Shown: positions 47,021 through 56,392 of the stretch, in pieces
How the letters are laid out: the number at the start of each line of letters is the position of its first letter
Numbering within the stretch: position 1 is the first letter of the stretch
From: an archaeon
GTDB taxonomy: Archaea; Nanobdellota; Nanobdellia; Woesearchaeales; GW2011-AR9
Length of the DNA stretch: 64,000 nt
Assembly: GCA_018697095.1 (NCBI GenBank)
Contig: JABHSG010000004.1
Coordinates: 124,001-188,000 of the forward strand
Direction of reading: 5' to 3'
Made by a program: the position numbers and the translations under genes
Notes under the pieces: model-generated
What the model was told of the DNA's origin: nothing
The model's input: the letters and a program-made list of their open reading frames with translations, nothing else
Databases searched by the model: none

Positions 47021-48484
47021 ATGGCAAAACAAAAAAAGACCAACAATAAAACCCAAACAAAAGATTGTAGTTCTGATACTGTCACATTCATAATCATGGG
47101 TGGTGGTGGAGATTTATCTATTCGTAAACTAATTCCCGCAATTTACAATCTTTTAGAAAAAAAAACAATCACAAACTGTTCTGTTGTTCTTACAGCTAGA
47201 TCACCACGTAAAGCTGCTCAAGTCCTAACAAAAGCAAAAAAATACATCAAAAAAGTGAAGGTTTCCACTTGGAACAAACTTGTAAGTTGCGCAATTTACC
47301 ACCAGATGGATTTTTCTAACCCCGGCGATTACCAAAAACTAGACAAAGTCATCCAAAAGCAAGAAACTAAACTTAAACTCTGCGGCAATCGGATATTTTA
47401 TCTGGCAACTATCCCTCAAAATTTCAATATTATCACTAAAAACTTAGCAAGAACCAAAACTATCCGTAATACTAAAACTCATTCATCTAAAGTGGTGTAC
47501 GAAAAACCTTTTGGTGACAATTACAAATCTGCAAAATCAATTAACAAATCTCTCAAAAAACATTTTACAGAGAAGCAAGTCTATAGAGTAGACCATTACT
47601 TAGAAAAAGAATTAGTTTCAAACATTGGACTTTTACGTTTCACAAACCGTATTTTAGAACCACTTTTCTCTCATAAACATATTGAAAGTATCCAAATAAT
47701 AATCAATGAAAAATTAGACGTCCAAAAACGTGGCAGATTCTACGACAACTATGGCGCACTTAAAGATGTAGTTCAAAATCACGCATTACAACTTTTAGCA
47801 CTTACTTGTATGGGTGCACCAAAAAGACTCGATGGCGAACATATAAGAGCTTCAAAAGCAAAATTTCTAAAATCACTTATGATTAAAGATTTTTTTCTTG
47901 GACAATATGAAGGTTACAAAAACACGAAAGGGGTTACTAAAAATTCTAAAACAGAAACTTTTGCTGCTGTAAAACTAATTAGTAAAGAAAGACGTTGGGA
48001 GAACGTGCCTTTTTTTATCAAAACAGGAAAAGCTCTCAAAGAAAAAAGAACTCTTATACAAATAAAATTCAAACCAGTAAAATGTCTTTTAGATTACTGC
48101 CCTAGCGAAACTAATCATCTTACAATCAATATAGATCCAGTTGACAATATTCATTTTCATCTTAATAGTAAAGTTCCAAATTCACATCAAAAAGTAGCAC
48201 CAGTAAAATTAAATTTTAGCCAAAAAGCAAATTTTAATATCAATACTCCTAAAGCTTACCAAATTCTTCTTGAAGATGTTATCAAAGGTGACCAATCTGT
48301 TTTCGTTCGCTCTGATGAAATTGAATTCGCTTGGAAAGTCATCGATAAAATTGAAGATTTAAGAAAAAAGCCAAACAAAAAATATCCACATCAAAATAAA
48401 TTGTACACTTACAAAAAAGGAGCTAGTTCCCCAGAAGAACTAGGTGCCTGGAACAAAAAGCACAAAATTAAATGGACAGCATAA
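47021..48484 (+). CDS. zwf: glucose-6-phosphate 1-dehydrogenase
   Basis: IMGGGGDLSIRKLIPAIYNL; YEKPFGDN; YRVDHYLEKELVSNIGLLRF; RGRFYDNYGALKDVVQNHALQLL. Confidence 0.97.
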   Translation: MAKQKKTNNKTQTKDCSSDTVTFIIMGGGGDLSIRKLIPAIYNLLEKKTITNCSVVLTARSPRKAAQVLTKAKKYIKKVKVSTWNKLVSCAIYHQMDFSNPGDYQKLDKVIQKQETKLKLCGNRIFYLATIPQNFNIITKNLARTKTIRNTKTHSSKVVYEKPFGDNYKSAKSINKSLKKHFTEKQVYRVDHYLEKELVSNIGLLRFTNRILEPLFSHKHIESIQIIINEKLDVQKRGRFYDNYGALKDVVQNHALQLLALTCMGAPKRLDGEHIRASKAKFLKSLMIKDFFLGQYEGYKNTKGVTKNSKTETFAAVKLISKERRWENVPFFIKTGKALKEKRTLIQIKFKPVKCLLDYCPSETNHLTINIDPVDNIHFHLNSKVPNSHQKVAPVKLNFSQKANFNINTPKAYQILLEDVIKGDQSVFVRSDEIEFAWKVIDKIEDLRKKPNKKYPHQNKLYTYKKGASSPEELGAWNKKHKIKWTA

Positions 48485-48513
48485 ACTAAACATAATCATA
48501 TCAAAAGAAGAAA

Positions 48514-49497
48514 ATGGCAACTAAACAAACTAGATTCGTAATTGGATACATTGGTCTTGGTAAAATGGGCCTTAACATGGTTTTTAACCTAATAGACAAT
48601 AAGCACACAGTTATAGCAAATAACCGTTCTAAAGAGCCAATTATTCGGGCTTGCAAAAAAGGTGCAATTACAGCCTACACAAATAAAGAACTTTTTGACA
48701 AACTAAAAATCACCTTAAAACGTAAATCTCAATCTAAAAAAATTATCTGGCTTATGCTTCCAGCAGGAAAAGTTACAGAAAATAAAATCAAAGAGATAGT
48801 TCCTCACTTAAAGCGTGGAGACATTATTATCGATGGTTCTAATTCTTTATACAAAGACGCACAGCGTAGATCCAAAGCTCTAAACAAGAAAGGAATCCAC
48901 TTCATTGATGTAGGAGTCTCAGGAGGTCCTAATGGCGCAAGACACGATGCATGTATGATGGTTGGCGGCCCAAGTGGGACATACAAATATCTAGAACCAC
49001 TTTTCAAATCCCTTTGTGTAAAAGGTGGAATTGAACATTTCAAAGGCGCAGGTGCTGGCCATTATGTGAAAATGGTACACAACGGAATAGAATATGGTAT
49101 TATGGAGTCCATTGCTGAAGGCTTTGCAATACTCAATAAATCACCATTCAAACCAGACTTAGGCAAAGTAGCAGGGGTTTATCAACATGGATCAATTATC
49201 GAATCAAAACTTATGCAAAATCTTCTGCAAGCTTTTCAAAAACACAAAAATGATCTAAAAAGTATCCCTGGAGCTGCTGGCCAAGGTGGAAAAGCTGCAG
49301 GAAGAAGTGTCAAAGCAGAGGCAGATTGGACAATTGATGAAGCAAAACTTCTCAAAGTACATTACCATGCAATTGGCGGCGCAGTACATGAACGCGCAGA
49401 ATCAAGAAAAAACCCAACATTTCGTGGTAAAATAATTAACGCTATAAGAAACCAGTTCGGTGGCCATTCCTTAAAAACAAAGAAGAAAAAAAGATAA
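48514..49497 (+). CDS. gnd: 6-phosphogluconate dehydrogenase (decarboxylating, short form)
   Basis: GYIGLGKMGLNMVFNL; IDVGVSGGPNGARHDACMMVGG; GAGHYVKMVHNGIEYGIMESIAEGF. Confidence 0.97.
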   Translation: MATKQTRFVIGYIGLGKMGLNMVFNLIDNKHTVIANNRSKEPIIRACKKGAITAYTNKELFDKLKITLKRKSQSKKIIWLMLPAGKVTENKIKEIVPHLKRGDIIIDGSNSLYKDAQRRSKALNKKGIHFIDVGVSGGPNGARHDACMMVGGPSGTYKYLEPLFKSLCVKGGIEHFKGAGAGHYVKMVHNGIEYGIMESIAEGFAILNKSPFKPDLGKVAGVYQHGSIIESKLMQNLLQAFQKHKNDLKSIPGAAGQGGKAAGRSVKAEADWTIDEAKLLKVHYHAIGGAVHERAESRKNPTFRGKIINAIRNQFGGHSLKTKKKKR

Positions 49498-49529
49498 ACT
49501 TTATATCATCTAACTCAAAAAAAACTCCA

Positions 49530-50048
49530 ATGAATAGTAAAACCAAATATTTTATCATAATTCTTGCTATTACAGTTCTAATCATTGCAGGTACTATGCT
49601 TATTGGCATCATTAGTGCTAACAACGTTGAATCAAGCACCGTCTTTGTAGATACAACAAGTGAAACAAGCACAGAAACTACAAATGAGAAAGAAGTAATT
49701 GACATAGAAGTTTCTACAACTACTGAAGATACCAGTACAGGATCTACAACTGATACAAACACGCAAGAAGAAGCCCCTGTTGAAGAGGTAATTATTGAAG
49801 ACCCAACAATCACAAGTTCAGATTTATCTACTCATGGCAGCCAAGATGACTGCTGGGTAGGCTTTGATGGAAAAGTATACGACATCACATCATATTTAAC
49901 AAGGCACCCTGGTGGTGTTAGTAAAATTTCAAAACACTGTGGAACCACTCAAGGTTTCGAAAACGCCTTTGCCCGTGAACATGGAACTTCTCAAGTATCA
50001 AAATTCATGCAAATAGCTGTATACATTGGTGACGCTCATATAAAATAA
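49530..50048 (+). CDS. membrane-anchored cytochrome b5-like heme-binding domain protein
   Basis: N-terminal TM, Thr/Ser/Glu-rich linker, then DDCWVGFDGKVYDITSYLTRHPGGVSKISKHCG (HPGG). Confidence 0.93.
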   Translation: MNSKTKYFIIILAITVLIIAGTMLIGIISANNVESSTVFVDTTSETSTETTNEKEVIDIEVSTTTEDTSTGSTTDTNTQEEAPVEEVIIEDPTITSSDLSTHGSQDDCWVGFDGKVYDITSYLTRHPGGVSKISKHCGTTQGFENAFAREHGTSQVSKFMQIAVYIGDAHIK

Positions 50049-50049
50049 A

Positions 50050-50502
50050 ATGGCAAACATAATTCAATATTTTAAAAATCCAAACAAAGAATGGAACTCT
50101 GACTTAGCTATCGTTTTTCTAAGATGGGGTATGGCAGCTGTACTTCTATACTTTGGAATTAGTCAAATATTCGCTCCTACAAATTGGACGGGTTATTTGC
50201 CACAATTACTTTCACAAGGATCACTTGGAGTTCCAATAATTCTTTTCAATGGAGCAATAGAAATTTTCTTTGGATTAATGTTAGCTTTTGGTTTTTACAC
50301 AAGAATTGCAGCTCTTCTAATGGCACTTCACCTTTTAGGTATCACAGTTAGTATCGGTTTCACTGCTACTGGTGTACGTGACTTTGGCCTTACAATTGCA
50401 CTACTGAGCCTAGTTCTTCTAAAAGCAGACAAATACGGCGTAGATTACAAACTTAGTAAGAATAAACATCAAACAAAAAAACATAAAGTTTCAAACACCT
50501 AG
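50050..50502 (+). CDS. DoxX family membrane protein
   Basis: FLRWGMAAVLLYFGISQIFAP...NGAIEIFFGLMLAFGFYTRIAALLMA. Confidence 0.88.
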   Translation: MANIIQYFKNPNKEWNSDLAIVFLRWGMAAVLLYFGISQIFAPTNWTGYLPQLLSQGSLGVPIILFNGAIEIFFGLMLAFGFYTRIAALLMALHLLGITVSIGFTATGVRDFGLTIALLSLVLLKADKYGVDYKLSKNKHQTKKHKVSNT

Positions 50503-50514
50503 AATTATAGCATT

Positions 50515-51144
50515 TCAATAATTAAAAAATTCATCCAAACTAACTTTTCCACCATCAACACGAACAACTGTATCTTCCCCTCTTCTTATTCTCAAACGCT
50601 TCCTTAGTTCATCTTCATTAAAAGAATTTTTAACATGAACCCTCCAATATTTTAGCTCAGTTGGTCCAAGAGTCCTCTCACTTGCCTCACTTCTCCTTCT
50701 TCTTACTCTTCTTACACTTTTTTTCTGTAAACTAAAAGATGCTCTTTCGTTATATCTTCTATTTAATGTCAAAAGCAACGGTGTCAATTCCATCAATTCT
50801 GTGATTGCGCCATCAACATATCTTTGATATAAATCATGAGTATCAGACGAGATTATTTCTTTCCTACTTACTTCGCATAAGCTATCAACAGAGCTACGCA
50901 AAATTAATCTAGAATACACTATTTTGTGTGGTTCTTTAAGTTCCCCTAACTTAAATTCATCACTAGAATCCCTTTTAACAATACCAACTGCAGATAATGG
51001 AAATAAATCCATCATTCCCCTTCCTAAATAAACAGCAACTTCTATGTTTTCATCAGTGTATCTTGTATCCTTTGGAACATACAAATCCCCAACTCTAAGA
51101 CAATCTCGTGGGTCAACATGCATACTTATTGGAAATTCCGCCAT
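50515..51144 (-). CDS. hypothetical protein
   Basis: 209-aa ORF. Confidence 0.6.
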   Translation of the reverse strand: MAEFPISMHVDPRDCLRVGDLYVPKDTRYTDENIEVAVYLGRGMMDLFPLSAVGIVKRDSSDEFKLGELKEPHKIVYSRLILRSSVDSLCEVSRKEIISSDTHDLYQRYVDGAITELMELTPLLLTLNRRYNERASFSLQKKSVRRVRRRRSEASERTLGPTELKYWRVHVKNSFNEDELRKRLRIRRGEDTVVRVDGGKVSLDEFFNY

Positions 51145-51300
51145 AACTTTGACTAAAATTATTGCCTATATTAAAAAGTCATCCAACAAAAATATTAATT
51201 AGGCTACAGTGAACTAAACCACTAGTTTTATAACTGAAAGCCATAAATTCTTCTCTTATCAAAGATCAATAACTACAAATCAATAAAATAATAGAGCGCA

Positions 51301-51843
51301 ATGGCAATAATCAAAGTAAAAGGAGTAGAATTCAAAGAATTCAATACTAAACTATCTTCATTTCGTAAGGCTCTTCAAATCAAAAACAATATTGTCAAAA
51401 CTCTAAACAATGCTTTTAATTTAACTGATGACGATGTTGAAGTTACTATTCAAAAACTTCCAATTAGAAGAGTTAAAGCAGAATTTACTTGGTGGATGGA
51501 AGGTTACAAACTTTACTATTCATATAGCCAAGGTAAAAATTACGCTGACAACTTATACATCATTTCTAAAGTAATTGAAGGCAAAGCTCAAGAAGTAATT
51601 GATGGGAAACTTGAAATGAATGATTTTTGTGGATTATTTAGAGAAGAAGAAGATGTAGCGCAGCAACGTAAAGACGCAAGATCACTTTTAGGAGTAGAAG
51701 AAACCTGTAACGATCTTAATATTATAAACAAAAAATACAAATTAGCTGCAATGAAAGCTCACCCTGATCGTCCAGAAGGAAGCGAAGAAAAATTCAAAGC
51801 TCTAAATAACGCCCACAAAATTCTAAAACGTGAATTGGAATAA
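51301..51843 (+). CDS. J-domain protein with C-terminal DnaJ domain
   Basis: INKKYKLAAMKAHPDRPEGSEEKFKALNNAHKIL (HPD motif). Confidence 0.85.
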   Translation: MAIIKVKGVEFKEFNTKLSSFRKALQIKNNIVKTLNNAFNLTDDDVEVTIQKLPIRRVKAEFTWWMEGYKLYYSYSQGKNYADNLYIISKVIEGKAQEVIDGKLEMNDFCGLFREEEDVAQQRKDARSLLGVEETCNDLNIINKKYKLAAMKAHPDRPEGSEEKFKALNNAHKILKRELE

Positions 51844-51873
51844 TTAAATACATTTTTTTCAAAATATAAAATT

Positions 51874-52362
51874 CTAATCAAACCATTCCATGTCTCTGCT
51901 AGTTATCACAATTTCTTGTTTGCCAGAAAACTTACTTCGCCTTTCAGTAACTTTTTTACGCGCAGGCCATTTTTTTTGAGTCTTTTGTTGCATAGACCCA
52001 AATTTTTTACGCTTATCTTCTTTATCAGTACCTACTTTCAAAGCGTCTTGTTTTTCTTTAAGCTCCATCCCTACTTCATATTTGATATTCCCACAAGTTA
52101 GACAATTAAAATACATCCCGTACTTTCCACTTTTAAGTTCCAAAAAAGAATTACACTTACATTTGATATCATTAAGTCCACTAGTTTCGTCTTTTTGACT
52201 ACTTTTTTTATGAGCCATACATACAGAAAGGCCATCTTCATTTTTAGCAATAGCCATAGCACCACAAAATGGACACGAAGCTGATTTTGACTGCCCATAA
52301 CGCTTTGGTACACGACCTCTGAAACCCATATTATCCAAACTAACACAAGCACTTATAAGCAT
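51874..52362 (-). CDS. zinc-ribbon protein (topoisomerase-type C4 zinc finger-like)
   Basis: CPFCGAMAIAKNEDGLSVCMAH; CKCNSFLELKSGKYGMYFNCLTCG. Confidence 0.7.
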   Translation of the reverse strand: MLISACVSLDNMGFRGRVPKRYGQSKSASCPFCGAMAIAKNEDGLSVCMAHKKSSQKDETSGLNDIKCKCNSFLELKSGKYGMYFNCLTCGNIKYEVGMELKEKQDALKVGTDKEDKRKKFGSMQQKTQKKWPARKKVTERRSKFSGKQEIVITSRDMEWFD

Positions 52363-52386
52363 AACCCATAATTCTCAATTAGATCA

Positions 52387-54057
52387 ATGGAACGAGTTCA
52401 AAAAATCTTATCAAACAGCGGCTTTTGTTCTAGACGTAAGGCTGAAAACCTAATCAAAGCTGGTAAGGTTAAAGTTAACGATAAAACCATTGTAATTGGA
52501 GCTCTTGCAGATACAAAAGACAAAATTGAAGTGGATGGAAAACCAATCACACAAGATAAGAAAGTTTACATTATTCTTAATAAACCAATAAACTGTGTAA
52601 CAGCACTTCGAGATCAAAAATATCCTACTGTAATTGATTATGTGAAAATTGACGAACGTGTATTCCCAGTAGGACGTTTAGATTTAAACACATCAGGATT
52701 ACTTCTTCTAACAAACGATGGTGACTTTGCAAACGATGTAGCGCACCCAAGTAGTGAAATCGATAAAACATATCTTGTAAAACTTTCAGGCAAAATCACA
52801 AATGATCAGATCAAAACCTTAGAAACTGGAATTACTTTAGATGATGGGAAAACCAGGCCAGCTAGAGTAAAAAAAATAAAACATTCAGTTATCCAAGTTA
52901 CAATCCACGAAGGAAAAAACAGAATCATTAGACGTATGATGCGAAAAATTGGTTTTCATGTAACAGCACTCGAACGTGTATCAATTGGAAGACTTGAACT
53001 TCGATCTTTAAAAGTTGGAAAATGGCGACACCTAAAAGAGTATGAGAAGAAAAAAGTCTTTGAAGCTATTGGTCATTCAACTCATACAAAAGCAGCTAAA
53101 CCAATTAAACCAAGACTCGATGAAGAGGGTAACTTGATCAGAATTAAATCAACCATTTCTAAAGATGAAAGATTAAAACGTAGGTATGAAACAAAATCAA
53201 CTAAAGTGCGTGGTTTTAAACGTAGTCCTAAAGTTGGTGATGGTAAAAAACCAAAAGATTTGATTTTTCCTCACAAAGACCGTCGATCAGATAATGCACG
53301 AAGACTCAAAAAAGAAAGAGAAATTTTTAGAGAAGACGAAGACAAACCAGTTCACAAAAGAAGACAAATAAAAAATCCAGCTCCAGTTAGAAAAAGTAGA
53401 TCAAGTTCAAGCAAACCATTCCAGAAAGGCGCAGATTATAATTCAAGCGATAAACCAACTAGAAGGTCATCTTATAGAAAAGATAACGACAAACCTTCTT
53501 TCAAAAAACGAAGTGATAGCAGACCAAGTGGTAGTTCATCATTCAAAAGAGATGGAGATTACAGTAGCAGAGATTCAAAACCATCATCTAGGCGATCAAA
53601 TGATACCACTAAAAGATCATCTTACAGAAAAGATAACGATAAACCTTCTTTCAAAAAACGAAGCGATAGCAGACCAAGTGGCAATTCATCTTTCAAAAAA
53701 GAAGGCAGTTATAGTAAAAGATCAAGTGATAAACCATATCAAAAACGTGAGAGTAAACCATTTCAAAGAGATGGAGATTACAGCAGCAGTAGCAGAGATT
53801 TTAAACCAAGAAGGTCAAACAGTTCTTCAGATAGACCTTCAGCAAAACGTAGAGATGGGAAACGTAGTAAACAAAGTAATCGTTCAGAAGGTCTTAGCGG
53901 CTTAAAGAACAAAATAAAAAGAAAAACTTACGGAAGCAGCAATAGATCTGATTCAAAAGGCCCATCAAAATCATTTGGTGCATTCCAAAAAACCGATAAA
54001 GCAAAAAGAATCAGTAGGAACAAGAAAAAAGAATACAAGCTCAACCCTTCTAAATAA
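52387..54057 (+). CDS. RsuA/RluB-type pseudouridine synthase with S4 domain and about 300-aa K/R/S/D-rich disordered tail
   Basis: ERVQKILSNSGFCSRRKAENLIKAGKVKVN (S4); VGRLDLNTSGLLLLTNDGDFAN; GKNRIIRRMM; RS/KD-rich C-terminal repeats. Confidence 0.95.
   Translation: MERVQKILSNSGFCSRRKAENLIKAGKVKVNDKTIVIGALADTKDKIEVDGKPITQDKKVYIILNKPINCVTALRDQKYPTVIDYVKIDERVFPVGRLDLNTSGLLLLTNDGDFANDVAHPSSEIDKTYLVKLSGKITNDQIKTLETGITLDDGKTRPARVKKIKHSVIQVTIHEGKNRIIRRMMRKIGFHVTALERVSIGRLELRSLKVGKWRHLKEYEKKKVFEAIGHSTHTKAAKPIKPRLDEEGNLIRIKSTISKDERLKRRYETKSTKVRGFKRSPKVGDGKKPKDLIFPHKDRRSDNARRLKKEREIFREDEDKPVHKRRQIKNPAPVRKSRSSSSKPFQKGADYNSSDKPTRRSSYRKDNDKPSFKKRSDSRPSGSSSFKRDGDYSSRDSKPSSRRSNDTTKRSSYRKDNDKPSFKKRSDSRPSGNSSFKKEGSYSKRSSDKPYQKRESKPFQRDGDYSSSSRDFKPRRSNSSSDRPSAKRRDGKRSKQSNRSEGLSGLKNKIKRKTYGSSNRSDSKGPSKSFGAFQKTDKAKRISRNKKKEYKLNPSK
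53464..53690 (+). repeat. two near-identical coding repeat units offset by 150 nt within the RsuA-type tail
   Basis: RSSYRKDNDKPSFKKRSDSRPSG(S/N)SSFK at about 53464 and about 53614. Confidence 0.85.
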
Positions 54058-54111
54058 CAATTGTAACACACAAAATTGTATTGCACTTTTTAATAAATAA
54101 AAAAAATAGAA

Positions 54112-54972
54112 CTACTCTTCTTCGCCACTTGCATCATTAGAACCTTTTGTTTCAACAACATCAGATTTTTCAGAAACATTCTTACTCTCAACATCTTTTG
54201 ATTCCAGAAATCCACAGGATTTCTCAGAATCTTTTGATTCTATAACCACTGACACTTCTGGTTCTTCTGCCTTTATTTCTACCACGCTCTCATCCTTAGA
54301 CTCTTTTGCTTCTAAAGGTTCTTCACTTTGCATTGGCAAAACACTAAGTGCTTCATAATCATAATGGTTTCGTACAGCCAGCATTTCATTTAGCATCTCT
54401 ACACTCAAATCAGCTTTGCGAATATTTTCCCACACTTTCACATGCGAAAATTCAGAATTAAAATCAACACCTTGGACCATAGAAAGTTTAAACGATGGTC
54501 GATATACAGCAAACAAACCAACGCGACCTTGACTACTTGACCCAAGAACAGTATCAAACTCATCTAATAACCTAAAAGCTTCAAGCAAAATAGAATTTTT
54601 GAGTTGTGGCATAAGTTCAAACACACTACAAACATAATGATACCCTTTACTAAAAGCAAAATACAAAACATTCTCTAAAGAAACTGCAAAGTCATCATCA
54701 CCAAGTACATGATATTGATACTTTGGCCCTAACCATTTCATCATCAAGGATTTATTTGAATCGCCTTTGAAACATACAATCACAGGGTATCCACTACTTC
54801 TCAAAACTTCAGCTTGCGCCTCACAAAGACGTTTGTAAGCAGTTTCACCAACCTCTTTACCTAAACCATCAACTAAAGCAGCACATACTAAACTAGTACT
54901 ATGATGCTCACAAAAAAATAATACGCACGCCTTCTTGTCTAAACTAGAATCATCAACTTTTTTTTCCATCAA
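54112..54972 (-). CDS. hypothetical protein with acidic ESKD-repeat tail
   Basis: C-terminal ESKD/ESKN/ETKG repeats. Confidence 0.6.
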   Translation of the reverse strand: MMEKKVDDSSLDKKACVLFFCEHHSTSLVCAALVDGLGKEVGETAYKRLCEAQAEVLRSSGYPVIVCFKGDSNKSLMMKWLGPKYQYHVLGDDDFAVSLENVLYFAFSKGYHYVCSVFELMPQLKNSILLEAFRLLDEFDTVLGSSSQGRVGLFAVYRPSFKLSMVQGVDFNSEFSHVKVWENIRKADLSVEMLNEMLAVRNHYDYEALSVLPMQSEEPLEAKESKDESVVEIKAEEPEVSVVIESKDSEKSCGFLESKDVESKNVSEKSDVVETKGSNDASGEEE

Positions 54973-55035
54973 TCAAAAAAACAAATTCATAATATATTAA
55001 CATTATGTAGCTACAGCAATATATTCACTACAATA

Positions 55036-55713
55036 CTATGTTTCAACAATCTTTTTTCTCTGCAACTTTTTAACGATTTTAGGTACAAGTAAGGTCAATC
55101 CAATCAAAATTACTGGTAAAATTAATGCCCGCGGCCCTGAACGTATACTACTTCCAAAATATGCGAAAGTAAAACTGCCAACAATATTTGTCAAAAAAGT
55201 AGCAACAGAAAATTCCCATAATTTGGCTGAGCGAACAAGCCCACTTGCATAACTAAGAGCCATGTATGGCAAATACAACAAACGCAAGATAATAAAAGTT
55301 TGAAGTCCTTTTTCTCCAAGCTGTTTTTCAACGCGTTTAACAAGTCCTTCAACATAGCGATGCTTTCGTATAAAATCTAGATTGCTACTAAAATACCTAG
55401 ATATCAAAAAAGCTAAACCTGCTGCAATTGTTGCTGCAATCACAACATAAACAGTTCCCCATAAAGCTCCAAACAATATCCCTGCAAGTACAGTAAGTGC
55501 TGCTGCTGGAAAAAACACAAGTATCAAAGCAATATAAATCAAACAGAACACTAAAGGCCCAAGCATCCCATAAGGCGCTAGAAAACTTTCAACATTTTCT
55601 ACACTCACAAAGTTCTTCAAATCTGTAAACATCAAAATATATAATACGATTAAACCAACCAAAAGGCCTAAGCCTACTTTCAAGTACTTCTTCCAGTTGA
55701 AACCCATCAACAA
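55036..55713 (-). CDS. TVP38/TMEM64 (DedA/SNARE-associated) family membrane protein
   Basis: AALTVLAGILFGALWGTVYVVIAATIAAGLAFLISRY...LPYMALSYASGL. Confidence 0.9.
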   Translation of the reverse strand: MLMGFNWKKYLKVGLGLLVGLIVLYILMFTDLKNFVSVENVESFLAPYGMLGPLVFCLIYIALILVFFPAAALTVLAGILFGALWGTVYVVIAATIAAGLAFLISRYFSSNLDFIRKHRYVEGLVKRVEKQLGEKGLQTFIILRLLYLPYMALSYASGLVRSAKLWEFSVATFLTNIVGSFTFAYFGSSIRSGPRALILPVILIGLTLLVPKIVKKLQRKKIVET

Positions 55714-55757
55714 ACAATCAAATCTTAGAACATATAAATGTGACCTTAAACTAATCT

Positions 55758-56285
55758 TTAATGCTGATCACAACCGTAACGCTTCTCTATAAAAAACAAA
55801 GCGCCAAGTGCTATTAATAGTGCTGATATCCCAAAAAGATGCATTGCACTAAAGGTAGTCAAATTAAACATTACTTCTTTAACAATTGCAATAATTCCTA
55901 CCTCTGCAATAACTTCTACTTCTATTCGATGATCCCGTAGATAATGTAAAAGAACTTGAAACAGTTTCATTTCTAAAAAGATAGTTAGAACAGAATCAAT
56001 TACTCCAACAGTACTACCTGCAAATAAATGAAGTATAAATAATTGGTATAATTCTTTGACAATCACAACTAAGACAATTACTAGTACTGCTGCAATTAGT
56101 ACAGTTAAAACAGAACCAAAAAAACTATCAAGTTGTTTTTCCCACATTCTTCTTATTGAATGTAAAACGCCTGGTTTAGAATCAGAAGAAGCCTTCTTAG
56201 AAACCAAATTACGTTTAACATGACGTTTTTTCTTAGAATAAACCATACACCAACAAACAAAATCTCCCTTATTAATGCTTCGCAA
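55758..56285 (-). CDS. PsiE-like phosphate-starvation family membrane protein
   Basis: Hydrophobic segments with LLHYLRDHRIEVEVIAEVGIIAIVKEVM. Confidence 0.75.
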   Translation of the reverse strand: MRSINKGDFVCWCMVYSKKKRHVKRNLVSKKASSDSKPGVLHSIRRMWEKQLDSFFGSVLTVLIAAVLVIVLVVIVKELYQLFILHLFAGSTVGVIDSVLTIFLEMKLFQVLLHYLRDHRIEVEVIAEVGIIAIVKEVMFNLTTFSAMHLFGISALLIALGALFFIEKRYGCDQH

Positions 56286-56392
56286 ATATAACTATTAAGA
56301 TACACAATCAAAAACATATCTTAAAAATTTAGTTCTTAAAAAACTCCCTCTTCAAAGTAAACTTTATAAGCACATTCTCTTTCCAATTTTTT

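Noticed and set aside
53464-53690. Possible CRISPR or tandem DNA repeat
   Set aside because: The repeats are in-frame coding duplications inside one protein; no regular spacer/repeat architecture.
53513-53905. Plus-strand overlapping ORF of 130 aa
   Set aside because: Out-of-frame shadow inside the low-complexity tail of the RsuA-type gene.
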